Shown in pieces: positions 9,378-18,583 of a stretch of 64,000 nucleotides of DNA. The notes beneath the pieces were generated by a model. That model saw nothing but the letters and a program-made list of their open reading frames with translations. It had not been told where the DNA came from and searched no databases. The stretch lies in assembly GCF_002831665.1 (NCBI RefSeq), contig NZ_CP025118.1:2728001-2792000 (forward strand), in the 5' to 3' direction. Position 1 is the stretch's first letter, and each line of letters starts with the position of its first letter. The position numbers and the translations under genes were made by a program. The DNA comes from Lacinutrix sp. Bg11-31 (GTDB lineage Bacteria; Bacteroidota; Bacteroidia; Flavobacteriales; Flavobacteriaceae).

Positions 9378-11729
9378 ATGTATAGGTTAATTAACTTAAT
9401 TAATAGGAATAGAAAGAAATCAATAGCTCTTGTTGTGGTGTTAGTTGCTTACTTTTTCTGTTTACCTAAGCAATTATTTGATGATCCAACTGCAACAGTA
9501 ATTACGAGTTCCAATAATACTTTATTAGGTGCCAAAATTGCCAAAGATGGACAATGGCGATTTCCTAAAAACGATAGTGTCCCCCAAAAATTCAAAATCT
9601 GTATTATAAATTTTGAAGATGAATACTTTTTTAAACATCCAGGTTTCAATCCTATTTCAATTTTTAAAGCACTTAAACAGAATATTAATTCTGGAGAAGT
9701 AAAACGTGGCGGAAGCACATTAACCCAACAAGTTATTCGTTTATCACGAAAAGGGCAATCGAGAACCTATTTAGAGAAAATTAAAGAAATAATTTTAGCA
9801 ACACGTTTAGAATTACGAGATAGCAAAGACGATATTTTAGCTTTCTATTCAAGCTACGCTCCTTTTGGAGGTAACGTTGTTGGTATTGACGCTGCTTCTT
9901 GGCGTTATTTTAATAGAAATGCTCACGAATTATCTTGGGCAGAAAGCGCAACACTAGCTGTTTTACCAAATGCTCCAAGTTTAATTTACCCAGGAAAAAA
10001 CCAAGAACGTTTACTTAAAAAGCGTAATAGATTACTTGAAAAATTGCTTCAGAAAGAAATTCTAGATTCATTAACCTACAATCTATCCATTGCAGAAGGT
10101 TTGCCACAAAAACCTTATCCTTTGCCACAAATCGCTCCACATTTACTTCAAAAAATCGCAAAGTCTAATTATGGTGAGCGCACACAAACAACCATAGATT
10201 ACAAGCTCCAAAGGCAAGCAAACAATGTAGTTTACAACCATTACAACTTATTGAAACAAAATGAAATTCATAATATTTCAGTCTTAGTTTTAGATGTTAA
10301 AACACGGAAAGTACTTACCTATATTGGAAATACTCCAACAACTAGTGAAAACCAAAAAGACGTTGATATAATAGATAAACCACGTAGTACAGGAAGTATT
10401 TTAAAACCTTTTTTATATGCTGCAATGCTAGATGCGGGAGATTTATTACCAAATGCTTTAGTTGCAGATGTGCCTACACAATATGGTAATTATGTTCCTG
10501 AAAATTACCATAAAGAATTTGATGGTGCTGTACCTGCAAGTCGTGCTTTATCGCGTTCTTTAAATGTGCCTGCTGTTAGAATGTTAAAAGATTTTGGCTT
10601 GGATAGGTTTCATCATTATTTAAAAGATTTAAAACTGAAAGACATAAAATACAATGCTAACCATTACGGACTATCTTTAATTCTTGGTGGTGCAGAAAGT
10701 AATTTATGGGATTTATGTAAAAGTTACGCCAGTTTTTCTTCAACCTTAAATCACTTTAACGATTCTTCAAGCGAGTATTTTGCTAACGAATTTTGCGAAC
10801 CTACTTTCTTTGCTTCGGAAACTATTGACTTCGGAAAAAAATCGACTGAGAAAACACTATTCGATGCAGCTTCAATTTATTTAACTTACGAAAGTTTAAA
10901 AGAAGTAAATAGACCAGAAGGCAATGAGAATTGGGAGTTTTTTGACGATTCTAAACAAATAGCTTGGAAAACAGGAACAAGTTTTGGCTTTAGAGATGCT
11001 TGGGCTATTGGTACAACAAAAGATTATGTGGTTGGTGTTTGGGTTGGTAACGCAGATGGAGAAGGACGGCCAGGCTTAGTTGGTGTACAAGCTGCTGCTC
11101 CTATTCTTTTTGATGTCTTTGATTTGCTACCAAATAGCGATTGGTTTGCAAAGCCATTTGACGAAATGAAAGAAATAAGTATTTGCAAAGAAAGTGGTTA
11201 CAGATCTGGACAGTATTGCGAAAATAATATTCAAAAATTTGTTCAAAATAGTGGTCTAAAAACAAAACCTTGTCCTTATCATAAATTAGTGCATTTAGAT
11301 GCCTCTAAAAGACATCAGGTAAATTCTTCTTGCGAAGATTTAAGTGCTATTTCAAATACATCATGGTTTATTCTTCCTCCATTAATGGAATTTTATTACA
11401 AGTCTAAAAATCCGTTTTACAAACCATTACCTCCTTTTAGAAATGATTGTGTTGGAAACAAACAAACCAGCATGCAATTCATTTACCCTAAGAACAATAG
11501 CGTTATTTTTTTACCTAAAGACTTCGGTGGTAAAACCAATTCTTTAATTTTAAAAATTGCACACTCCAAACCTAAAAGCAAAATCTATTGGTATTTAAAT
11601 GAACTATTTATTGGAATTACAAGTGATATCCACGATTTAGCGATTATTCCTAAAGAAGGAAAACACAAGATTACTGCTGTAGATGAATTTGGAAATGAAA
11701 TAAAAAGAAACCTAACAATTAGCAACTAA
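9378..11729 (+). CDS. pbpC: Penicillin-binding protein 1C (bifunctional glycosyltransferase/transpeptidase)
   Basis: 783 residues. A short cytoplasmic N-terminus and one membrane anchor (about residues 15-32) precede a GT51 glycosyltransferase domain with the motifs FEDEYFFKHPGFN and RGGSTLTQQVIR. The transpeptidase domain has S340-x-x-K343 (GSILKPF), SRSLN as the SxN motif, and K531-T532-G533 (KTGTSFG). The C-terminal part (about 600-783) is the PBP1C-specific BiPBP_C-like beta domain. The enzyme polymerises and crosslinks peptidoglycan from lipid II. In E. coli and many other bacteria pbpC is adjacent to the alpha-2-macroglobulin gene, as here in relaxed form. The domain layout separates it from the PBP1A gene at 27.7-30.1 kb. 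Confidence 0.95.
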   Translation: MYRLINLINRNRKKSIALVVVLVAYFFCLPKQLFDDPTATVITSSNNTLLGAKIAKDGQWRFPKNDSVPQKFKICIINFEDEYFFKHPGFNPISIFKALKQNINSGEVKRGGSTLTQQVIRLSRKGQSRTYLEKIKEIILATRLELRDSKDDILAFYSSYAPFGGNVVGIDAASWRYFNRNAHELSWAESATLAVLPNAPSLIYPGKNQERLLKKRNRLLEKLLQKEILDSLTYNLSIAEGLPQKPYPLPQIAPHLLQKIAKSNYGERTQTTIDYKLQRQANNVVYNHYNLLKQNEIHNISVLVLDVKTRKVLTYIGNTPTTSENQKDVDIIDKPRSTGSILKPFLYAAMLDAGDLLPNALVADVPTQYGNYVPENYHKEFDGAVPASRALSRSLNVPAVRMLKDFGLDRFHHYLKDLKLKDIKYNANHYGLSLILGGAESNLWDLCKSYASFSSTLNHFNDSSSEYFANEFCEPTFFASETIDFGKKSTEKTLFDAASIYLTYESLKEVNRPEGNENWEFFDDSKQIAWKTGTSFGFRDAWAIGTTKDYVVGVWVGNADGEGRPGLVGVQAAAPILFDVFDLLPNSDWFAKPFDEMKEISICKESGYRSGQYCENNIQKFVQNSGLKTKPCPYHKLVHLDASKRHQVNSSCEDLSAISNTSWFILPPLMEFYYKSKNPFYKPLPPFRNDCVGNKQTSMQFIYPKNNSVIFLPKDFGGKTNSLILKIAHSKPKSKIYWYLNELFIGITSDIHDLAIIPKEGKHKITAVDEFGNEIKRNLTISN

Positions 11730-11735
11730 TTTATC

Positions 11736-11753
11736 AAAAAAAAAAAAAAAAAA
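11736..11753. repeat. Homopolymeric A tract (18 bases)
   Basis: A run of 18 A residues follows the pbpC stop codon by a few bases. It lies about 145 bases upstream of the adhesin start. Such tracts are slippage-prone. It may contribute to termination on the minus strand (as a T-run) but no hairpin of note precedes it. Confidence 0.9.
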
Positions 11754-11860
11754 GGATATCCCTTCGAATACCTATTCAACAACTAGTCACTTCGTCGAAA
11801 AAAAATGCATTATATCTATCCGTATCTATTAATGTGAATTTTTAGTATATATTTAACTTT

Positions 11861-11868
11861 TAATTTTG
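11861..11868 (+). promoter_or_regulatory. Predicted -7 promoter box for the adhesin/SprF/OmpA module
   Basis: TAATTTTG matches the Flavobacteria -7 consensus TAnnTTTG and lies 28 bases before the ATG at 11897. The -33 region is only T-rich (around 11838-11843). It would give a leader of about 25 bases. Confidence 0.55.
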
Positions 11869-11896
11869 TAAGCAACATACTAACACTAACCATAAA

Positions 11897-14800
11897 ATGA
11901 AAAAAACTACTTTATTGTTGATTTTACTTTGTTTAAGTTTATCAATTAACGCACAAACGTATTTAACAGAAAATTTTGACACAAGCATCCCAGCAACATG
12001 GACAATTGACGATGCTGGAGGAGCAACAGGAGATTCTTGGATTTCTGGACAACAAGGAGGAGCAAACAGTCTTGATGGTACTAATGTTGTCATTGCAGAT
12101 AGTGATGCTAATGGAAACGGCACAATATTACTTGAAACTTTAACCTCTCCTGTTTTTGACACCTCAGGAGCTACAGCAATTTTTTTAGACTTCGATCAAT
12201 TTTACAGAAATATTGGTGGAGATACTGCTACTGTAGAAGTTTGGGATGGTACTGCATGGATTGCGGTGTTAACTCAAACAGCAACAGCAGGTGCATTTAA
12301 TGCACCAGATCAACAACATATTAATATTACAGCATATTCTAATGCCGCAATGCAAGTTCGTTTTATATATAATGACAACGATACTTGGGCTTGGTATTGG
12401 TTAATTGACAATGTAATTGTTTACAATGCTACTTGTGCTAATCCAGAAAATTTAATATTAGACAGTGTATCAGATACTACTGCAGATATAAGTTGGACAG
12501 CAGGAGCTACAGAAACAGATTGGGAAGTTGTAGCACAACCTATAGGAACAGGAGCTCCAACTGGAAGTGGTACAGCGGTTAATACTACTCCAACATTTCA
12601 AGCTACAGTATTAACACCAATAACAGATTACGAGTTTTATGTAAGAGCAAATTGTGGAGGAGATTTTAGTATCTGGGTCGGCCCTTTAAACTTTACAACA
12701 GAATGTGCAGCATTTATTCCTGATTACCAACAAGACTTCGCAACAATTCCAGCTGACTGTTGGGATGAAGCAGATAGTGGAGATTCAACTACTGGTCCAG
12801 GAGATATTGGTGCTGGATCATGGAATCAAGATGGATTCTTAAATAACGGTTTTCAAGGTTCTTATAGTATTAATCTGTGGTTAGCAGCAAAAAGCGATTG
12901 GTTGTTAACCCCTTTGTTTGATTTAACTGGAGGCCCTTTTCAAGCCGAATTTGATCTTGGAGTAATGGCATTTGGAAGTACAACTAATGTAGGAACCTTA
13001 GGTTCTGATGATATCGTTCAGTTTTTAATTACTACAGATTCTGGCGCTACCTGGACTGTTTTAGAGACATGGGATTCTACTAGTGTTTTTCCGTTAACAG
13101 GTTTACACCCTGTTTATGATTTAACAGCATATGCAGGACAAAATGTACAATTTGGGATTTTAGGATCTGAAGGAACAGTTGATGATGCAGAAGATAATGA
13201 AGCTTTTATTGATAATTTCCAAGTTAGAGCAATACCTAATTGCCCAGATGTTGCTAATATCGTATTTGATTCTTCAACTGCAACAACCGCTAATTTAACT
13301 TGGGATATTGTTGCTGGTGAAACAGGATGGGAAGTTTCCGTTCAAGTTCCAGGAACTGGAATTCCAACTGCTGCTGGCGCAACAGCAACAAATAATGCTC
13401 CATACGTAGCAATGGGATTAACACCTGCGACAGATTATGAAGCTTATATAAGAACAGTATGTGGTGGTGATTTTGGCAGCTGGATAGGTCCAGTTAATTT
13501 TGCTACAGAATGTACAACATTTATTGCACCATATACAGAAGGTTTTGAAAACGCAGGAGCTATTCCTCTTTGTTGGACTATGGACGGTGGTGAAGATTGG
13601 GAATTTGCTGATAATGGTGGTTTTGATCATATTGGAAATGATGGAACACTAACAGGTTCTACTGCAACAAATGGTTATTTTGCTTGGGTAGATGCTTCTG
13701 GAACTAATGCTCCTGCAACACTAACGACTCCTTTAATAGATGTGTCTGGATTAACAACTCCAGCTATAACTTTTTATGAAATCTCGGATAATGAAGGTAA
13801 TGCCAACTCACAATTAGATGTAGAAGTTTGGGATGGAGCAGCATGGAATTTAATGGCAACATATAATACAAATACTGCAGGTTGGGAACAACGCACAATT
13901 AATATAAGTACACTTACTATTACAGGAGATGTACAAGCTAGATTTATTTTCTCTGAAGTATTAGCACCAGGAGATTTCTACGATGATATTGCAATAGACG
14001 ATGTTACTTTCGATGAGCTGCCTTCATGTGTAAATCCATCTAACTTAGTTTCAAATAGTACAACATCAACTACAGCTAATTTATCTTGGGTTTCTAATGG
14101 AACAGAAACAGCTTGGGAAGTAGTAGTTCAGGCTCCAGGATCAGGAATACCAACAGCAGCAGGATTGCCAGCAGCCAATCCTTATGTAGCAATGGGATTA
14201 ACACCAGCTACAACATACGAAGCTTATGTTAGAGCAGACTGTGGAGGAGTTGAGTATAGCGATTGGATAGGCCCAGTAACATTCGATACAGAATGTGTCA
14301 CTTTTGTCGCACCATATACAGAGGGTTTTGAAAATGCAGGAATTATTCCTTTATGTTGGACAATGGATGGCGGTGAAGATTGGGAGTTTGCTGATGATAC
14401 TGGTTTTGATCACATTGGAAATGATGGTGTAATTACAGGAACAACTGATACAAATAATTACTTTGCATGGGTGGATTCTTCAGGAACCGATAATCCTGCA
14501 ACTTTAACAACTCCTTTTATAGATGTTTCAGCACTATTAGCTCCAACACTTTCATTTTATGAAATTAGTGATAATGAAGGGAATTCCAATTCTACTTTAG
14601 ACGTAGAAGTTTGGGATGGAGCAGTATGGAACCCAATGGGAACTTACAATACAAATACTAATGGTTGGGAAGAAAAATTTATAGATCTTAGCGGACTTAC
14701 AATTACAGGACCTGTGCAAGCAAGGTTTGTTTTTTCTGAAATAATAGAGCCAGGAGATTTTTATGATGATATCGCAATAGACGATGTAACTTTTAACGAA

Positions 14801-17614
14801 GCTCCAACTTGTTTTAACCCAGAAGCAACATATACAATAATAGACGACTGTGCTAATGGAGATCAATTTTTAGTAGATATAGATGTAACCTATTTTGGTG
14901 GTGCAACATCTGTTTCAATACAAGATAACCAAGGTAGTACACCTATTTCTATAACATCAACAACTGGTGTAACTCAATTTGGGCCTTATCCTTTAAATAC
15001 AGATGTTATTTTCACGGTAAGTAGCGAGCAAGATACTTGTTTCAATACAAGCCCAACTATTAACCTTCCTACATGTCCACCTGCTAATGATAATTGTGAT
15101 AATGCAATTTCGGTAATAGCTAATACAGATGGAAACTGCACTAACTCGGTAACCGCTACTCTATTTGGAGCTACAACATCTCCACAAGCTAATCCATGTA
15201 CTGGAACAGCAAATGACGATGTTTGGTTCATATTTACAGCAGTAAATACTGATCACGCTGTTAGTTTTAGTAACATTATAGGTCCTACAACCTTCTTATC
15301 TCATGGCTTATACGAAGGGCCAGATTGCGATAATCTTACAAATATATATTGTAGTACAGCAGACGAAAGTATTGCAAATGGATTAACTATAGGAAACACA
15401 TACTACGTAAGAGTCTTTACTTTTAATGGAACTCCTTTTCAAGATGTTAACTTCGACTTATGTATATATTCTATTCCTCCTCCTATTACTGTAGATATTG
15501 CGCAATATACAGTTACAGAATTGGTTGAAGATATATTAGTTAATTCACCATGTTCAACAATTTCTAATGTAACATCATCTACAGGAACAGATTTTGGTTC
15601 AGACAATGGTATTGGTTATTTTGAAGCTAATGGCTCTGGATTCCCTTTTGAAAGCGGTATTATAATGACCACTGGTAATGCAGAAAATGCTCCTGGCCCA
15701 GAAACAGGAACATTGAGTGATGGAGGAGGTGGATTTCCCGCAACTTGGCCAGGAGACGCAGACTTAGAAGCGGTAATAAATGAAGGGCCGACAAATAACG
15801 CCTCAATTATTGAATTCGATTTCGTACCTTTTATTGAAGATATGTCTTTCGAGTTTATATTTGCAGCTGAAGAATATGGTACTTTCCAATGCGGATATTC
15901 TGATGCATTTGCATTTTTACTAACAGATACAGTAACTGGCATCACAACCAATATCGCTGTTATTCCTGGTACAACAACACCTGTATCCGTATTTACAATT
16001 AGGGACGATGCGTATAATGGCGGTTGTCCTTCTTCAAACCCAGCATTATTTGATGCTTATTATGGTGGTGGTGGATTACCCGCTTTAACAAACCCAACAA
16101 ACTTTATAGGTAGAACAGTACCATTAACTGCTTCCTCTACAGTTGTACCAAACAGAACATACCACATAAAACTAGTAGTTGCAGATGATGGTGATACAGC
16201 TTTCGATTCTGCAGTATTCTTAAAAGCTGGAAGTTTTGAAATTGGAGAAGTAGATTTGGGAGATGATATCTTATTAACTAGTGGAACTGCTAATTGTGAA
16301 GGAGACGAAGTTACTCTAGATATTGGTGTTCCTGTTGGAGACAATGCTACCATAACTTGGTATACTATGGAGAATGGAATACAAGAACCAATTCTTGACG
16401 CTACAGGAGCACCTGAAAATGGAACAACTTTAGATGTAACAGAAACTAATAATTATATTGTTGAAATTGTTCTTAATGCTAACGCTTCTTGTTTTGTAAT
16501 AGATGAAATTTTAGTAGAATTCTTCCCTAATCCCGTATTTCCAGATTCACTTCCAGATATTCTTGGATGTGATACAGACAATACTGGTCAAGCAATTTTT
16601 AATATAACTGAAAATGAAGCACTAATTCTTGGTACACAAACTGATGAAACTGTTACTTATTATGAAACGCAAACAGATGCAGAAGACGGAATTAATGCTA
16701 TAACAAACACAACAGCATACCAAAGCACACCTCCAACTACAATTTATTATAGAATTGAAAGTAATACGACAGGTTGTGCTAAAACATCTACATTTAACTT
16801 AGTATTAGCTCCAAAGCCTATTTTAGTTCAAGCTGATAATATTTTAGGTTGTGATGATGACGAAGATGGTGTTTCAAATTACGATTTAACATCTAATGAA
16901 ATTGTAATAGCTAATAACCAAACAGATTTAACTTTTACATATCATAACACTTTAGCTGATGCTGAAACAAGTATAGCTGCTATTACTAATCCTACCGATT
17001 TTGATGGTGGTGCACAAACCATATACGTAAGAGCTGAAAATGCTAATGGTTGTTTCGAAACAACAATATTCGATTTAACATTTGGTATATCACCAATGAC
17101 ATCATTCGACACCGCTATAGTTTACGAAGTATGTCCAAATGCAACAGTTCCAATTACTGTAACTGCAACTGCAGACAGCTATACAGAATCTGAAGTAACC
17201 ATTACATGGTATAACGAAGGCGTAATAGTTCCTGGACAAACAGATTTAAGTATAAATAATGTACTTACTGCTGGTACTTATACTATAGAAGTTATGTTTA
17301 ACGCAACAGGCTGTACATCTAGTGAACCAATAGAGGTTGAAGAGTTAGAAACCTGTGTTATCCCACAAGGTATTTCACCAAACAATGATGGTAAGAATGA
17401 TACATTTGATTTAAGTAGTTATGATGTTCAAAGCTTAACGATTTTCAATAGAAACGGAGTTAAGGTTTACGAGAAGACAAATTATTTAGATGAGTGGCAT
17501 GGACAATCATTAGATGGTGATGAGTTACCAGTAGGAACTTATTATTATGTAATGAATTACCAAGGCAATAAAACAAAAGCCGCTTGGGTATACATTAACA
17601 GAGAAAACAAATAA
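11897..17614 (+). CDS. Large T9SS type B surface protein: FN3, MAM-like and choice-of-anchor L domains
   Basis: A 1905-residue exported protein with a signal peptide (MKKTTLLLILLCLSLSINAQ). Alternating jelly-roll/MAM-like modules and fibronectin type III-like modules run to about residue 970; two of the MAM-like modules, starting near residues 538 and 799, are close duplicates. A pre-peptidase-like module (PANDNCDNAISV..., about 1060-1190) follows. A choice-of-anchor L domain spans about 1198-1447 (STGTDFGSDNGIGYF...GIIMTTGNAENAPGP). Two similar beta modules (LGCDTDNTGQAIFN and LGCDDDEDGVSNYDL) precede the CHU_C/gliding-associated type B sorting domain at about 1821-1905 (PQGISPNNDGKNDTFDL). 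This is the SprB-like architecture and gene order: surface adhesin, then PorP/SprF, then OmpA. Predicted to be exported by T9SS and to act in adhesion or gliding. Confidence 0.93.
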   Translation: MKKTTLLLILLCLSLSINAQTYLTENFDTSIPATWTIDDAGGATGDSWISGQQGGANSLDGTNVVIADSDANGNGTILLETLTSPVFDTSGATAIFLDFDQFYRNIGGDTATVEVWDGTAWIAVLTQTATAGAFNAPDQQHINITAYSNAAMQVRFIYNDNDTWAWYWLIDNVIVYNATCANPENLILDSVSDTTADISWTAGATETDWEVVAQPIGTGAPTGSGTAVNTTPTFQATVLTPITDYEFYVRANCGGDFSIWVGPLNFTTECAAFIPDYQQDFATIPADCWDEADSGDSTTGPGDIGAGSWNQDGFLNNGFQGSYSINLWLAAKSDWLLTPLFDLTGGPFQAEFDLGVMAFGSTTNVGTLGSDDIVQFLITTDSGATWTVLETWDSTSVFPLTGLHPVYDLTAYAGQNVQFGILGSEGTVDDAEDNEAFIDNFQVRAIPNCPDVANIVFDSSTATTANLTWDIVAGETGWEVSVQVPGTGIPTAAGATATNNAPYVAMGLTPATDYEAYIRTVCGGDFGSWIGPVNFATECTTFIAPYTEGFENAGAIPLCWTMDGGEDWEFADNGGFDHIGNDGTLTGSTATNGYFAWVDASGTNAPATLTTPLIDVSGLTTPAITFYEISDNEGNANSQLDVEVWDGAAWNLMATYNTNTAGWEQRTINISTLTITGDVQARFIFSEVLAPGDFYDDIAIDDVTFDELPSCVNPSNLVSNSTTSTTANLSWVSNGTETAWEVVVQAPGSGIPTAAGLPAANPYVAMGLTPATTYEAYVRADCGGVEYSDWIGPVTFDTECVTFVAPYTEGFENAGIIPLCWTMDGGEDWEFADDTGFDHIGNDGVITGTTDTNNYFAWVDSSGTDNPATLTTPFIDVSALLAPTLSFYEISDNEGNSNSTLDVEVWDGAVWNPMGTYNTNTNGWEEKFIDLSGLTITGPVQARFVFSEIIEPGDFYDDIAIDDVTFNEAPTCFNPEATYTIIDDCANGDQFLVDIDVTYFGGATSVSIQDNQGSTPISITSTTGVTQFGPYPLNTDVIFTVSSEQDTCFNTSPTINLPTCPPANDNCDNAISVIANTDGNCTNSVTATLFGATTSPQANPCTGTANDDVWFIFTAVNTDHAVSFSNIIGPTTFLSHGLYEGPDCDNLTNIYCSTADESIANGLTIGNTYYVRVFTFNGTPFQDVNFDLCIYSIPPPITVDIAQYTVTELVEDILVNSPCSTISNVTSSTGTDFGSDNGIGYFEANGSGFPFESGIIMTTGNAENAPGPETGTLSDGGGGFPATWPGDADLEAVINEGPTNNASIIEFDFVPFIEDMSFEFIFAAEEYGTFQCGYSDAFAFLLTDTVTGITTNIAVIPGTTTPVSVFTIRDDAYNGGCPSSNPALFDAYYGGGGLPALTNPTNFIGRTVPLTASSTVVPNRTYHIKLVVADDGDTAFDSAVFLKAGSFEIGEVDLGDDILLTSGTANCEGDEVTLDIGVPVGDNATITWYTMENGIQEPILDATGAPENGTTLDVTETNNYIVEIVLNANASCFVIDEILVEFFPNPVFPDSLPDILGCDTDNTGQAIFNITENEALILGTQTDETVTYYETQTDAEDGINAITNTTAYQSTPPTTIYYRIESNTTGCAKTSTFNLVLAPKPILVQADNILGCDDDEDGVSNYDLTSNEIVIANNQTDLTFTYHNTLADAETSIAAITNPTDFDGGAQTIYVRAENANGCFETTIFDLTFGISPMTSFDTAIVYEVCPNATVPITVTATADSYTESEVTITWYNEGVIVPGQTDLSINNVLTAGTYTIEVMFNATGCTSSEPIEVEELETCVIPQGISPNNDGKNDTFDLSSYDVQSLTIFNRNGVKVYEKTNYLDEWHGQSLDGDELPVGTYYYVMNYQGNKTKAAWVYINRENK

Positions 17615-17645
17615 TCCAACTAACTAGAAACCAACAATAATACAG

Positions 17646-18551
17646 ATGAAGAACATACTATATATCGTATTCCTAGTAGCTATAGGTGTACAAGCGCAGC
17701 AAGATCCACAGTACACGCAATACATGTACAATATGAATGTGATCAATCCTGCGTATGCAGGATCAAGCGAGAGTGTATCCATAGGTGCATTATACAGAAG
17801 TCAATGGGTAGGCCTAGAAGGTTCACCAAGTACAGCAACATTAGCCATTCACTCTCCAGTAGGTAACAGAGTAGGTTTAGGTTTATCACTAATTAGTGAT
17901 GAAGTTGGGCCAGTAAGTGAGACCAATGTTTATGTAGATTTCTCTTATACATTACCAGTAGGCAATGCGACTAAATTAGCTTTTGGTTTAAAAGCTGGTG
18001 GAACTTTCCACGATATTGGTTTAGCAAGTATTGAAACTATAGACGAAGACGATCCTTTTTTCTCACAAGATGTTAATGAAACTACAGCTAATATAGGAGC
18101 AGGATTATATTTATACCAACCTAATCTTTGGTATGTTTCTGCTTCGATGCCAAACATTCTAAATGGAACACATTTAGATTCAGATGGTAGAAAAATAGGT
18201 TCGGAAACAGAACATTTATTTGCAGCAGCAGGTTATGTGTTTGATTTGTCAGAAAACTTTAAATTAAAGCCACACGCTTTATTAAAGTTTGCTTTCGATG
18301 CACCAATAAGTTATGATGCAAACCTAAATCTTTTCATGTACGATGTTGTAGAAATAGGAGCAGGATACAGACTAGACGATTCATTTAGTGGTATGGTAAA
18401 CTTTATGGTTTCACCATCACTTAGAATAGGCTATGCTTACGATGCTATTCAATCGGAATTAAACGTAGTTACAGATGCTTCTCACGAGATCTTTATAAAC
18501 TTCGATATCGATTTACCAAGAAAAGTATCACGCTCACCACGTTATTTCTAA
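17646..18551 (+). CDS. PorP/SprF family type IX secretion outer-membrane protein
   Basis: 301 residues. The signal peptide (ending GVQAQ) is followed by the family hallmark QDPQYTQYMYNMNVINPAYA and a predicted 14-strand-type beta barrel, ending RSPRYF with a C-terminal Phe. SprF-type proteins are needed for export or surface attachment of the specific type B substrate encoded next to them. It begins 31 bases after the adhesin stop and 32 bases before the OmpA-family gene, so the three form one operon. Confidence 0.95.
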   Translation: MKNILYIVFLVAIGVQAQQDPQYTQYMYNMNVINPAYAGSSESVSIGALYRSQWVGLEGSPSTATLAIHSPVGNRVGLGLSLISDEVGPVSETNVYVDFSYTLPVGNATKLAFGLKAGGTFHDIGLASIETIDEDDPFFSQDVNETTANIGAGLYLYQPNLWYVSASMPNILNGTHLDSDGRKIGSETEHLFAAAGYVFDLSENFKLKPHALLKFAFDAPISYDANLNLFMYDVVEIGAGYRLDDSFSGMVNFMVSPSLRIGYAYDAIQSELNVVTDASHEIFINFDIDLPRKVSRSPRYF

Positions 18552-18583
18552 ACCACATAAGCTAACATAAAAGACACGACCAG

